A stretch of 64,000 nucleotides of DNA from Comamonadaceae bacterium 2FH (GTDB taxonomy: Bacteria; Pseudomonadota; Gammaproteobacteria; Burkholderiales; Burkholderiaceae_C). Position numbers and translations under genes: made by a program. Shown piece by piece: positions 48,446 through 59,969 of the stretch (position 1 is its first letter; each line of letters begins with the position of its first letter). Location of the stretch: contig SCMQ01000006.1 in NCBI GenBank assembly GCA_005503335.1, positions 124,001 through 188,000 of the forward strand, in the 5' to 3' direction. A model generated the notes under the pieces. It was not told the origin of the DNA, searched no databases, and was given only the letters and a program-made list of their open reading frames with translations.

Positions 48446-48479
48446 AAAAGCCCCTCGCTGTCATGGTGAGGGGCTTTTT
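48446..48479 (+). terminator. Terminator after tRNA-Thr
   Basis: AAAAGCCCCTC ... GAGGGGCTTTTT, 8-bp stem with an 11-base loop and a T-run on the plus strand (A-run on the other). Confidence 0.85.
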
Positions 48480-48600
48480 CTATGTGGCTGGCGCGTAGCC
48501 GCGCCGAAAATTATCAGTTCAAGTCATCTTTTTCAAGCAAGCTTGAACGTACTCCTTGCCTTCAACGTTTGACATGCTCGGTAGAGGTCCACTCGATTGA

Positions 48601-48980
48601 CTAAGCGTAATTCGGCGCGCCGCGATCTCGGACCATGCTTTCCTTAAAGGCATTGATGTCCGCAATGCACTGCCTGATCTCAGCTTCTCCCGGACGGCTG
48701 AACATCCGGGCGAACGCTGCCGCGGCATAAAGGACAGATTCAGCACAATGGCAGGAAACTCCGGTCTCAAGATCGGTGTCAGGCGTCTGCAGGCTGAATG
48801 CAACTATGTTTCCCGAAACCCACTCGCGAGACGAAGCGCCCTCGCATACATCTGAACGGCATACACATCCAGTTCAGCGAACGTACTCGACTCCCGCTCT
48901 AGGACCGCCTTCGCCAAAGCAATGGCATTATCGAGGTGCGCGATCGGATGCATTTCATCCGAGGGTGGACGTGGGCTCAT
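48601..48980 (-). pseudogene. Small unknown gene, apparently frameshifted
   Basis: From the ATG at 48980 a frame of 58 codons reads MSPRPPSDEMHPIAHLDNA, then IALAKAVLERESSTF and AELDVYAVQMYARALRLASGFRET, and stops at 48804. In another frame, protein-like sequence begins at the same point (SGNIVAFSLQTPDTDLETGVS..., AFARMFSRPGEAEIRQCIADINAFKESM) and runs to a stop at 48601, but has no start codon of its own. Joined near 48812-48822 they would make one protein of about 125 residues. No family recognised. This stretch is visibly less GC-rich than its neighbours. From 48981 to 49300 I see no further gene. Confidence 0.45.
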
Positions 48981-49302
48981 TTCCGTATCACTTCATCTCG
49001 ATGAATTGCCGGAAGTCTGTATGAACGAGTCTAGCCGTCTGACTGCGAGTTGCAGGCCTTCGGCGCAACCGCGCATAGCGCTCCACCACGAATTGGGTTA
49101 TCCAGTCGCCCAAGCGCTGCAGCGAGGTCCGGCCTCCCGATGCCATGCGGCGCCAGCCGTCATCCAGACCACCGGCCTTCTGCCGCCGGGGCCTTGAATT
49201 TTTCCCCACCCGAGGCCGGCATATTCGCCTTGGCCTGCCAATATCGAGGTGCCTAGCCGGCGGTGGCTGGCCCGGCGACCCCTCGTCATAACCACCGCGC
49301 AT

Positions 49303-49328
49303 AAAAAAGAGGGGCCAGGCCCCTCTTT
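49303..49328 (-). terminator. Terminator of the H-NS gene
   Basis: AGAGGGGCC-A-GGCCCCTCT, 9-bp stem, followed on the minus strand by a run of six T. Lies 31 bp after the H-NS stop. Confidence 0.85.
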
Positions 49329-49358
49329 CTTTCGACACCGCCGAGGTGTATCCGGTAT

Positions 49359-49658
49359 TCAAGCGATCGCGAACTGGGCCCGGTCCTGGCCCTCGATCCA
49401 CTTGGGTGCCTTGCCGCGGCCGGTCCAGGTTTCTCCGGTGGCCGGGTTGCGGTATTTGGGCGCGACCTTGGCGCCGGCCTTGGCCGAGCCGGACTTGGCA
49501 GCCTTGCCCGCCGGGAAAACATCCTGCGCGGTCAGGCCGTGCTCGGCGATCAGGGCGCGCACCTGACGGACGGCATCGTTCAGCTCGCGCTGGCGGGCTT
49601 CGGCGATCTGCTGCTCCAGGGCTTCGCGCTGCTTCAGAAGTTCTTTGTAGGATGTCAT
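49359..49658 (-). CDS. H-NS-family nucleoid protein
   Basis: 99 residues. The N-terminal coiled-coil (MTSYKELLKQREALEQQIAEARQRELNDAVRQVRALIAEHGL) dimerises; a basic linker follows; the C-terminal DNA-binding motif YRNPATGETWTGRGKAPKWI contains the core (TWTGRGKAP) that inserts in the minor groove of AT-rich DNA. Silencer of horizontally acquired genes, of the BpH3/HvrA type usual in betaproteobacteria. The AT-rich stretch upstream (49660-49740) fits self-binding. Confidence 0.95.
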   Translation of the reverse strand: MTSYKELLKQREALEQQIAEARQRELNDAVRQVRALIAEHGLTAQDVFPAGKAAKSGSAKAGAKVAPKYRNPATGETWTGRGKAPKWIEGQDRAQFAIA

Positions 49659-49761
49659 ATTCGGTCTTTATGCTTAATTAACGGGTGAGCGCACTATAAA
49701 TCATCCGAATATGCTTGACCATACTCGGCTTGTCACAAAATCCAAACGGGCTTGATGAGGC

Positions 49762-51069
49762 TCAATCGGCCAGCGGCGGATTTGGATGGGGCCAGGCCAA
49801 TACCTTGTCGATGCGCTTGCCGTCCAGATCGACCACCTCGAATATCCAGTCCCCGCATTCGATGCGCTCGCCGGTGGTCGGCAAATGCCCGGCCACGGAC
49901 AGCAGCAGGCCGGCCACGGTGTTGTAGCGCCCGCGGTCCTCGTCGGGCAATTGCCGTATGTCGAGCCGCGCCTTGAACTCGTTGACCGGCATCAGGCCGT
50001 CCAGCAGCCAGGAGCCGTCGTCGCGCGGCGTGGCCCAGGCCTGCACCTGGGCGCCGGGCTTGAGCTCGCCGGTGATGGCCTCGAGCAGGTCGCGCGGCGT
50101 CAGCAGGCCCTGCACCACGCCGTATTCGTCGACCACGAACACCATGCGCCCCGACTTGGCGCGCAACTGCTCCAGCAGTTCCATGCCGGTCAGGGTCTCC
50201 GGCACGAAGCTGGCGGACTGGGCGTGTGCCTCGATCGGACCGGCGTGGTCCATGCCCAGCTCCAGCAGGCGCACCACGCTGATGATGCCCACCACGTTGT
50301 CCAGGCCGCCGCGGCACACGGGGTACCAGGAATGGCGACCCTGGTCGCCGCCCCGCGCTACCAGGCGCAGGCTCTCGGCCACGCTGTCGCTGGCCTCCAG
50401 CCAGGCCACGTCGGCGCGCGGCACCATCAGCGAGGTCAGCGGCCGGTCGTCCAGGTGGAACACGTTCTGCACCATCTGGTGCTCATGCTCCTCGATCAGG
50501 CCCGCGTCCACGCCCTCCTCCAGGCTGGCGGTGATCTCCTCCTCGGTCACGGCGCGGCTGCCGCTGGTGTCTATGCGCAGCAGCTTCAGCACGCCATGCG
50601 TGCTGAGCGAGAGCAGGCGCACGAAGGGTTTGGCGGCGGTGGCCAGCCAGGCCATGGGCTGGGCCACCCAGCGCGCGACGGCTTCCGGGTAGAGCTGGCC
50701 GATGCGCTTGGGCACCAGCTCGCCGAAGATGATGGTGGTAAAGGTGATCACGGCCACCACCATGCCAGTGGCCGCGATGCCGGCGCCCTTGGGCGCCATG
50801 CCCCAGCCCTGCAGCCACAGGGCCAGGTCGTCGCTGAAGGCGGCCTCGCCGACAATGCCGTTGAGCACGCCTATCGAGGTAATGCCAACCTGGACGGTGG
50901 AGAGAAATTGCGTGGGGTCTTCGAGCAGCTTCAGCGAGGCCGCAGCCCCCTTGTCTCCCGACTCGGCCATGGCGCTCAGCCGCGCCTTGCGGCTGGAGGC
51001 CAGGGCGAGTTCGGACATGGCGAACACGCCGTTGAGCAGCGTGAGAAACGCGATCAGAAGGAAATCCAT
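49762..51069 (-). CDS. CNNM/CBS-domain (hemolysin family, CorC_HlyC) membrane protein
   Basis: 435 residues from MDFLLIAFLTLLNGVFAMSELALASSRKARL. An N-terminal CNNM transmembrane domain (about 1-195, with TFTTIIFGELVPKRIGQLYPE), two CBS domains (about 205-335, LTSLMVPRADVAWLEASDSVAES and VFVVDEYGVVQGLLTPRDLLEAITGEL) and a C-terminal CorC_HlyC domain (about 355-430). Family members are linked to Mg2+/Co2+ efflux; the name hemolysin is historical. Divergent from apaH with 36 bp between. Confidence 0.93.
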   Translation of the reverse strand: MDFLLIAFLTLLNGVFAMSELALASSRKARLSAMAESGDKGAAASLKLLEDPTQFLSTVQVGITSIGVLNGIVGEAAFSDDLALWLQGWGMAPKGAGIAATGMVVAVITFTTIIFGELVPKRIGQLYPEAVARWVAQPMAWLATAAKPFVRLLSLSTHGVLKLLRIDTSGSRAVTEEEITASLEEGVDAGLIEEHEHQMVQNVFHLDDRPLTSLMVPRADVAWLEASDSVAESLRLVARGGDQGRHSWYPVCRGGLDNVVGIISVVRLLELGMDHAGPIEAHAQSASFVPETLTGMELLEQLRAKSGRMVFVVDEYGVVQGLLTPRDLLEAITGELKPGAQVQAWATPRDDGSWLLDGLMPVNEFKARLDIRQLPDEDRGRYNTVAGLLLSVAGHLPTTGERIECGDWIFEVVDLDGKRIDKVLAWPHPNPPLAD

Positions 51070-51105
51070 GCACGACCGGCGCCAAGCCGGTGGAAAATCG
51101 AGACC

Positions 51106-51939
51106 ATGGCAATGTACTTGATTGGTGACGTTCAGGGCTGCGACGAGGCGCTGCAGCGGCTGCTCGACAAGATAGGCTTCTCGGCGAGCCGCGACCGCCT
51201 GGTCGTGCTCGGCGACCTGGTCAACCGCGGGCCCAACTCGCTGGCCGTGCTGCGCCGCCTGATGGCCCTGGGCGACGCGGCCTGCAGCCTGCTGGGCAAC
51301 CACGACCTGCACCTTCTGGCCGTGGCCCATCGCCGCCGCACGCGCCACCACCACGACACGCTGGACGACCTGCTCGATGCCCCCGACGCGCCGGCCCTGC
51401 TCGACTGGCTGCGCCACCAGCGCATGGCCTGCTTCGAGCAGGGTTGCCTGATGGTGCATGCCGGCGTGCTGCCATCCTGGACGGCGGCGCAGACCATGGC
51501 ACTGGCAGGGGAAGTGGAGGCCGTGCTGCGCGGCCCGCACCTGGCCGATTTCCTGCACCACATGTACGGCAACCAGCCCGCGCAATGGAGCGAGGCGCTG
51601 AGCGGCCACGCGCGCCTGCGCGTGATCGTCAATGCGCTGACGCGGCTGCGCTTTTGCAGCGCCGAAGGCGTGATGGAGTTCGAGAGCAAGGAGGGGGCGG
51701 GCTCGGCGCCACCCGGCTACTGGCCCTGGTTCGACGTGCCGGGCCGGCGCACGGCCGAGGTCACGGTGGCCTTCGGCCACTGGTCCACGCTGGGCTGGCT
51801 GAACCGCCCGGACCTGATCTCTCTGGACACGGGCTGTGTCTGGGGCGGCTGCCTGAGCGCCTGCCGGCTCGGCGCCACGCCGGCCGAGCGCGAGCTGATC
51901 CAGGTCAAGTGCCCGCAGACCCGCAAGCCCGGGGCCTGA
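51106..51939 (+). CDS. apaH: Bis(5'-nucleosyl)-tetraphosphatase, symmetrical
   Basis: 277 residues from MAMYLIGDVQGCDEALQRLLDKIGF. Metallophosphatase motifs GDVQGC, GDLVNRGPNS and GNHDLHLLAV, and a late HWSTLGW. Splits Ap4A into two ADP and so ends dinucleotide alarmone signalling and removes Np4 caps from RNA. Faces the RNA helicase gene convergently. Confidence 0.96.
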   Translation: MAMYLIGDVQGCDEALQRLLDKIGFSASRDRLVVLGDLVNRGPNSLAVLRRLMALGDAACSLLGNHDLHLLAVAHRRRTRHHHDTLDDLLDAPDAPALLDWLRHQRMACFEQGCLMVHAGVLPSWTAAQTMALAGEVEAVLRGPHLADFLHHMYGNQPAQWSEALSGHARLRVIVNALTRLRFCSAEGVMEFESKEGAGSAPPGYWPWFDVPGRRTAEVTVAFGHWSTLGWLNRPDLISLDTGCVWGGCLSACRLGATPAERELIQVKCPQTRKPGA

Positions 51940-51954
51940 GGCGCCTGCGAGGCC

Positions 51955-53376
51955 TTACTGCGCCTTGAACAGCGCAGCCACCTTGCGCTTCGGTTTGATG
52001 TTGGCCGAGATCCCGCTGCGCACGGGCGACGACTTGGCGGCGGCCTCCCAGGCCGGCGCCTGCTCGGCGCTGCTGGGCTCGTAGGGGCGGTCGAAGAAGG
52101 GATCGCGCGGCGCGGGCGCGGGCCGGAAGCCGCGGCGCTCGCGCGGCGGCTCCAGCAGGTCGCGCGGATCGCCCGTCTCGCCGGCCTCGCGCCAGGCGCG
52201 GCGGCCGTCGTTGATGCGGCCGCGCGGCCTATCCTCGTCGTATTCCAGGGCCTCGAGCTCGATCTTCTTCTTGATCAGCTTCTCGATGTCGGCCACCAGG
52301 CGGCCGTCGCCGCCGGAGACCAGGGTCACGGCCAGGCCCGAGGCGCCGGCGCGGCCGGTGCGGCCGATGCGGTGCACGTAGTCCTCGGCGTTGAACGGCA
52401 CGTCGAAGTTGAACACCGCCGGCACGTCCTTGATGTCCAGGCCGCGCGCCGCCACGTCGGTGCAGACCAGCAGGTCGACCTCGCCCTTCTTGAAGGCGTC
52501 CAGCGCCTTGAGGCGCTCGTCCTGGCTCTTGTCGCCGTGCAGGGCCGTGGTGTTCAGGCCCTCGCGCTCCAGGCTGCGGGCCAGGCGCGCGCAGCCGAGC
52601 TTGCTGTTGACGAACACGAAGGCCTGCTTGAGCCCACGCGCCTTGAGCACCTGGCGGACGGCGCGGCGCTTGTCGTCGTCGCTCACGCTGTAGAAGCGCT
52701 GCTCGACGGTGGACGCAGTCTCGTTGGGCCGCGCCACCTCGATCGTCACCGGGTCGTTCAGGTAGCTGTTGGCCAGGCGCTTGATCTCGGGCGAGAAGGT
52801 GGCCGAGAACAGCAGCGTGGTGCGCTGCTTGGGCAGGTAGCTCAGGATGCGCTGCAGGTCGGGCAGGAAGCCGATGTCCAGCATGCGGTCGGCCTCGTCG
52901 AGCACCACGTACTCGACCTGGTTGAGCACCGCGTTCTTGGCCTCGATGTGGTCCAGCAGCCGGCCCGGCGTGGCCACCAGAACCTCAACGCCCTTCTTGA
53001 GCTCCAGGGTCTGTGGCTTCATGTCGATGCCGCCGAACACCACGGCGCTGCGCAGCTGGGTGTGCTTGGCGTAGAGCTTGACCTGCTGGGCCACCTGGTC
53101 GGCCAGTTCGCGCGTGGGCAGCAGCACCAGGGCGCGCACCGGGTGGCGCGCCGGCGAGGTCGAGCCGTTCTCGTGCTTGAGCAAGCGCTGCAGCAATGGC
53201 AGAGAGAAAGCCGCCGTCTTGCCGGTGCCGGTCTGGGCCGCGCCCATCACGTCCTTGCCCGTCAGCACGACCGGAATGGCCTGGGCCTGGATGGGCGTCA
53301 TCGACTCGTAGCCCATCTCGGCCACGGCGCGCGCCAGCGGCTCGGCCAGCGATAAATTGGAAAAAGATGCAGTCAT
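51955..53376 (-). CDS. DEAD-box RNA helicase, RhlE-type
   Basis: 473 residues from MTASFSNLSLAEPLARAVAEMGYESMTPIQAQAIP (Q motif). AQTGTGKTAAF (I), PTRELADQV (Ia), VLDEADRML (II), LLFSATF (III), CTDVAARGLDI (V), HRIGRTGRAG (VI). The C-terminal 100 residues are charged and disordered, with many Arg and Pro, as in RhlE proteins that remodel ribosomal RNA or the degradosome. Confidence 0.94.
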   Translation of the reverse strand: MTASFSNLSLAEPLARAVAEMGYESMTPIQAQAIPVVLTGKDVMGAAQTGTGKTAAFSLPLLQRLLKHENGSTSPARHPVRALVLLPTRELADQVAQQVKLYAKHTQLRSAVVFGGIDMKPQTLELKKGVEVLVATPGRLLDHIEAKNAVLNQVEYVVLDEADRMLDIGFLPDLQRILSYLPKQRTTLLFSATFSPEIKRLANSYLNDPVTIEVARPNETASTVEQRFYSVSDDDKRRAVRQVLKARGLKQAFVFVNSKLGCARLARSLEREGLNTTALHGDKSQDERLKALDAFKKGEVDLLVCTDVAARGLDIKDVPAVFNFDVPFNAEDYVHRIGRTGRAGASGLAVTLVSGGDGRLVADIEKLIKKKIELEALEYDEDRPRGRINDGRRAWREAGETGDPRDLLEPPRERRGFRPAPAPRDPFFDRPYEPSSAEQAPAWEAAAKSSPVRSGISANIKPKRKVAALFKAQ

Positions 53377-53479
53377 GAAGCCCGCTATTGTCGCATCCGG
53401 CAGCCCGGACCGCAAAAAACCGGTCTTGCCCGCCCGATTCGAGGCCGGGCGGCCACGGCCAGGTTGCTCTTTCCCAGGC

Positions 53480-54361
53480 TCACAGCTTGCGCCGGCCGAA
53501 GGTATCGCAAGCCTTCAGGCTGCCGCTTTGCAGGCCGGTGGAAAACCAGCGCTGGCGCTGGGCGCTCGTACCGTGGGTGAAGCTCTCGGGCACCACGGCG
53601 CCGCCGCCGGCGCGCTGCAGGGCGTCGTCGCCGATCCGCGCCGCCGCGTTCATGGCTTCCTCCACGTCGCCCTGCTCGAGGATCTGCCGGGCATTCTGGG
53701 CATGGTGCGCCCAGACGCCGGCCAGGCAGTCGGCCTGCAGCTCCAGCCGCACGCTCATGGCGTTGTACTCGTCCTGGCTGACGCGGCCGCGCATCTGCTG
53801 CATGCGCTCCGAAATCCCCAGCAGGTTCTGCACATGGTGGCCGACCTCGTGCGCGATCACGTAGGCCTGGGCGAAATCGCCGGGGGCGCCGAGCTGGCGT
53901 TTCAGGGTCTCGTAAAAGCCCAGGTCGATGTAGACCTTCTGGTCGGCCGGGCAGTAGAAGGGCCCCATGGCCGCCTGGCCGGTGCCGCAGGCGGTGCGCG
54001 TGGCGCCGCGGAACAGCACCAGGCGCGGCTCCTGGTAGGCGCCGCCGCCGCGGTGGAACAGTTCGCGCCAGACGTCCTCGGTGTCGGCCAGCACCGTCGA
54101 CACGAATTTCGCCATGCGGTCGTCCGCCGGCGGGCGCTGGGCCGGGACCTGGCGGACCTGGGCCGGCGGCTCGGAGCCGCCCCCGAGCAGGCCCAGCATG
54201 GTCAGCGGGTTGACGCCGAACAGCCAGCCGCCGAGCAGCGCGACGACCAGCGTGCCTATGCCGATGCTGCGTCCGCCGAACACCGGCCCGCCGCCGCCGA
54301 AGCCGCCCTCCTCGCGCCGGTCCTCGACGTTGTCCGACTCACGGTTGCCTTCCCATCTCAT
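53480..54361 (-). CDS. KPN_02809/YpfJ-family neutral zinc metallopeptidase
   Basis: 293 residues from [17 protein letters not shown] Gly-rich N-terminus with one membrane helix (about 33-60: [30 protein letters not shown]), then a peptidase-like domain with [13 protein letters not shown] and the downstream [13 protein letters not shown] motif. Known only as a putative zinc protease; substrate unknown. Four cysteines may form disulfides outside the membrane. Confidence 0.92.
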   Translation of the reverse strand: MRWEGNRESDNVEDRREEGGFGGGGPVFGGRSIGIGTLVVALLGGWLFGVNPLTMLGLLGGGSEPPAQVRQVPAQRPPADDRMAKFVSTVLADTEDVWRELFHRGGGAYQEPRLVLFRGATRTACGTGQAAMGPFYCPADQKVYIDLGFYETLKRQLGAPGDFAQAYVIAHEVGHHVQNLLGISERMQQMRGRVSQDEYNAMSVRLELQADCLAGVWAHHAQNARQILEQGDVEEAMNAAARIGDDALQRAGGGAVVPESFTHGTSAQRQRWFSTGLQSGSLKACDTFGRRKL

Positions 54362-54532
54362 CTGCGCACTCGCTCCTTCATAGCCGGCATCCGCCGGGCG
54401 CGATGGTAGCGGCCCTGCCGCAGGCGCCTGCAACAGGATGTACGGTGCACCACAACCCGGAGCCCGAGGCCGGCACGGACGCCGGGGGATACAGCGTGGT
54501 GCGGTACCGGTTCACGGCACGGGAATAAGATT

Positions 54533-55102
54533 TCAGGTCTTGGGCAGCGTGACGCCGCGCTGGCCCTGGTACTTGCCGCCGCGGTCCTTGTAGCTGGTCT
54601 CGCAGACCTCGTCGCTCTCGAAGAACAGCACCTGGGCGCAGCCCTCGCCAGCATAGATCTTGGCCGGCAGCGGCGTGGTGTTGCTGAACTCCAGCGTCAC
54701 GTAGCCCTCCCACTCGGGCTCGAAGGGCGTGACGTTGACGATGATGCCGCAGCGCGCGTAGGTGCTCTTGCCCAAGCAAATGGTCAGCACGTTGCGCGGA
54801 ATGCGGAAATACTCCATGGTGCGCGCCAGCGCGAAGCTGTTGGGCGGGATGATGCAGACGTCGCTCTCGATGTCGACGAAGCTCTTCTCGTCGAAGTTCT
54901 TCGGGTCCACCACCGTGCTGTAGATGTTGGTGAAGACCTTGAACTCGGGCGCGCAGCGGATGTCGTAGCCGTAGCTGCTGGTGCCGTAGCTGACGATCTT
55001 TTGGCCGGCGGCGTCCTGACGGATCTGACCCGGCTCGAAAGGCTCGATCATGCCGTGCTGCTCGGCCATGCGCCGTATCCATTTGTCGCTCTTGATGCTC
55101 AT
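54533..55102 (-). CDS. dcd: dCTP deaminase
   Basis: 189 residues from [29 protein letters not shown] (an ATG 27 bases upstream is less likely). Trimeric dUTPase fold with the catalytic region [52 protein letters not shown]. Makes dUTP from dCTP for thymidylate synthesis. Length as in E. coli (193). Confidence 0.96.
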   Translation of the reverse strand: MSIKSDKWIRRMAEQHGMIEPFEPGQIRQDAAGQKIVSYGTSSYGYDIRCAPEFKVFTNIYSTVVDPKNFDEKSFVDIESDVCIIPPNSFALARTMEYFRIPRNVLTICLGKSTYARCGIIVNVTPFEPEWEGYVTLEFSNTTPLPAKIYAGEGCAQVLFFESDEVCETSYKDRGGKYQGQRGVTLPKT

Positions 55103-55174
55103 GAAGCTAACCCCTGTGTGGGGGAGCATTTTAGGCCGGGCGCCACTGCGCCCTCCAGAACCGGGCTCAGGCGC

Positions 55175-56470
55175 CTAGGCGATCACGCTGCGCTCGACCA
55201 GCCGGTCGTCGCCGAGCACGATCATGGCGAACAGCAGCTCGGCCAGGTTCTCGGCCTGGGCGGTCTTGCGCGCCAGCAGCGGCGTGGCCTGGGGGTTGAG
55301 CACCACGAAGTCGGCCTCGCAGCCGGGCTGCAGGTTGCCGATCACGCCCTCCAGCCCCAGCGCGCGCGCCGCGCCCGCCGTGTGCTGCCACCACAGGCGC
55401 TCGGGCGCCAGGCTCACGCCGGGCTTGCCTTCGCCGCCGCCGGTGACCGAGGCGCGGCCCGCATGGTAGGCGGCCAGCATGGTGTGGAAGGGGCTGAAGC
55501 TGGTGCCGCCGCCCACGTCGCTGGCCAGGCCGTGCAGGAAGCCCACGCGCTCCGCGCCGGCGAAGTCGAAGAAGCCGCTGCCCAGGAACAGGTTGCTGGT
55601 CGGACAGACGGCCGCGGCCGTGCCCGTGTCCTTCATCAGCGCGCGGTCCTCGTCGTGGAAGTGGATGCAGTGCGCGTAGACCGCGCGGCGGCGCATCAGG
55701 CCGTGGTCGGCGTAGATCGAGAGGTAGCTGCGCGACTGCGGGAACAGCGCGCGCGCCCAGGCAATCTCGTCCAGGTTCTCGGCCACATGCGACTGGATCC
55801 AGACCTCGGGGTAGCGCGCCGCCAGCTCGCCCGCGCCGCGCAGCTGGGCCTCGCTGCAGCTGGGCGCGAAGCGCGGCGTGATGGCGTAGCCGAGCCGGTC
55901 CACGCCATGCCACTTGCGGATCAGGGCCTCGGTGTCGGCCAGGCTCTGCTCGGTCTGGTCGCGCACGCCGTCCGGGCTGTGGCTGTCCTGCAGCACCTTG
56001 CCGGTGATCAGGCGCAGGCCGCGCGCGCGCGCCTCGCCGAACAGGGCATCGACCGAGGCGGGGTGCGAGGTGGCGAAAGTCAGCGCCGTGGTCACGCCAT
56101 GGCGCGCCAGCTCGTCGAGGAAGAAGCGCGCCACGCCGGCGGCGTAGTCGCCGTCGGCAAAACGCGCCTCGTGCGGGAAGGTGTAGTGCTCCAGCCAGGG
56201 CAGCAGGCCTTCGGCCGGCGAGCCGATCACGTCGGTCTGCGGATAGTGCAGGTGCAGGTCGACGAAGCCGGGGGCGATGATGCGCCCGGGCCAGTGGGTG
56301 ACGGACAGGCCGGGGAACTGGCCGGCCAGCGTGGCATGGTCGCCCGCCGCCAGCACGACCTGGCGGCCGGCCGCATCGGGGCCGGTGACCAGCAGTCCGT
56401 CGCTGTCGTACCGGGCGTGGCCGGCATCGTCGAAACGCAGGAGAGAGGCGCGATAGGCTTGGGCTTGCAT
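55175..56470 (-). CDS. guaD: Guanine deaminase
   Basis: 431 residues. Amidohydrolase with FVDLHLHYPQTDVIGSPAEGLLPWLEHYTFPHEARF (HxH and the guanine-deaminase-specific PQTD...WL..YTFP), QSHVAENLDEI, AHCIHF and LASDVGGGTSFSPFHTM. Converts guanine to xanthine. Last gene of the minus-strand purine locus; 5 bp after the BMP-family gene, so clearly co-transcribed. Confidence 0.96.
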   Translation of the reverse strand: MQAQAYRASLLRFDDAGHARYDSDGLLVTGPDAAGRQVVLAAGDHATLAGQFPGLSVTHWPGRIIAPGFVDLHLHYPQTDVIGSPAEGLLPWLEHYTFPHEARFADGDYAAGVARFFLDELARHGVTTALTFATSHPASVDALFGEARARGLRLITGKVLQDSHSPDGVRDQTEQSLADTEALIRKWHGVDRLGYAITPRFAPSCSEAQLRGAGELAARYPEVWIQSHVAENLDEIAWARALFPQSRSYLSIYADHGLMRRRAVYAHCIHFHDEDRALMKDTGTAAAVCPTSNLFLGSGFFDFAGAERVGFLHGLASDVGGGTSFSPFHTMLAAYHAGRASVTGGGEGKPGVSLAPERLWWQHTAGAARALGLEGVIGNLQPGCEADFVVLNPQATPLLARKTAQAENLAELLFAMIVLGDDRLVERSVIA

Positions 56471-56475
56471 ACAGC

Positions 56476-57570
56476 CTATTGTGCCAAGCGCCCCTGCACC
56501 CCCGATACGAGAAAATTCATAGTGCGTATCTGCTCGTCCGTCATGACCCGGCCGGCCGGCAGCACCTGGCGCCCCTGGTTGTCGACGATGGGCCCCGCGA
56601 AGGGCTGGAGCTGGCCCGCGGCCAGCGCCTTCTGGCGCGCCAGCACCTCGGCCCGCACCGCGGCCGGCACGCGCGGCCCGAAGTCGCCCACGCGCACCAT
56701 GCCCTCCTTCACGCCGCCCCAGATGTCGCCGCTCTTCCAGCTGCCGTCCAGCACGGCACGGGCGCGTTGCGTGTAGTAGGCACCCCAGTGGTGGGTGACG
56801 GCCAGCAGCTGGGCGTCTGGCGCGATGCCGCGCATGTCGGAGTGGTAGGCCACGGCCAGCTTGCCGCGCTCCTGGGCCGCCGACATGACGGCGGTGGAGG
56901 CGGTGTGAAAGGCCAGCACCTCCGCACCCTGGTCGAACAGCGCCATGGCGGCCTCGCGCTCGCGCGCCGGGTCGTACCAGGCGTTGAGCCAGACCAGCCG
57001 GACCTGGGCCTTGGGGTTGACCGAGCGCATGCCCAGGGTGAAGGCGTTCACGCCCTGCACCACCTCGGGGATGGGAAAGCCCGCCACATAGCCGGCCACG
57101 CCGCCGGGGCTCAAGCGCGCGGCCGCGATGCCCGCCAGGTAGCGGCCCTCGTAGTAGCGGGCGTTGGCGGTGGCCACGTTGGGCGCGCGCCGGTAGCCGG
57201 TGATGGACTCGAACTTGACTTGAGGGAATTCGTTCGCCACGCGCATGGTGGGCCCCATGTAGCCGAAGCTGGGGGTGATGATCAGCTTGTAGCCCTGCTG
57301 AGCCAGATCGCGGATCACGCGCTCGGCGTCCGGCCCTTCGGACACGTTGGCGGCGTAGGTGGTGCGCACGCGACTGCCCAGCGCGGCCTCGACGGCCTGG
57401 CGCCCCTCCTCGTGCTGGCGCGTCCAGCCGGTTTCGGTGACCGGCGTCACGTAGACGAAGCCGATGTTGAGCGGCTCGGTCGGGCCTGCCAGCGGCGCGG
57501 CGAACAGCAAGAACAGCAGGCCGCAGGCGGCGAGCGCCCGCAGGCCCGCCGACAGGAGGTTTTTGTACAT
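56476..57570 (-). CDS. BMP-family ABC transporter substrate-binding protein (second copy)
   Basis: 364 residues from MYKNLLSAGLRALAACGLLFLLF, chosen because GAGGAA lies 6 bases upstream; an ATG 15 bases earlier is possible. Signal peptide (cleavage near residue 30), then the Med/BmpA domain: IGFVYVTPVTETGWTRQHEEGRQAVE, PSFGYMGPTMRVANEFPQVKFESITGYR, and TLGMRSVNPKAQVRLVWLNAWYDP. Periplasmic receptor for nucleosides or nucleobases. It has no lipobox cysteine, unlike its paralogue at 58771, and is separated from the permease genes by the deaminase gene. May widen the substrate range of the same transporter. Confidence 0.92.
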   Translation of the reverse strand: MYKNLLSAGLRALAACGLLFLLFAAPLAGPTEPLNIGFVYVTPVTETGWTRQHEEGRQAVEAALGSRVRTTYAANVSEGPDAERVIRDLAQQGYKLIITPSFGYMGPTMRVANEFPQVKFESITGYRRAPNVATANARYYEGRYLAGIAAARLSPGGVAGYVAGFPIPEVVQGVNAFTLGMRSVNPKAQVRLVWLNAWYDPAREREAAMALFDQGAEVLAFHTASTAVMSAAQERGKLAVAYHSDMRGIAPDAQLLAVTHHWGAYYTQRARAVLDGSWKSGDIWGGVKEGMVRVGDFGPRVPAAVRAEVLARQKALAAGQLQPFAGPIVDNQGRQVLPAGRVMTDEQIRTMNFLVSGVQGRLAQ

Positions 57571-57659
57571 GGTGTTCCTCGACATGGCCCCGGTCAGACG
57601 CTTGGACCCGCGGCCGCCGAGGCGGCGGCTCGGGCGCAGGATTTTACCGCCGGGCGGGC

Positions 57660-59919
<2,260 letters not shown>

Positions 59920-59969
59920 GTCAAATCCTTGTTGAAGTTGCGACAGGGAACGAAAAAAACAGGCATCGA

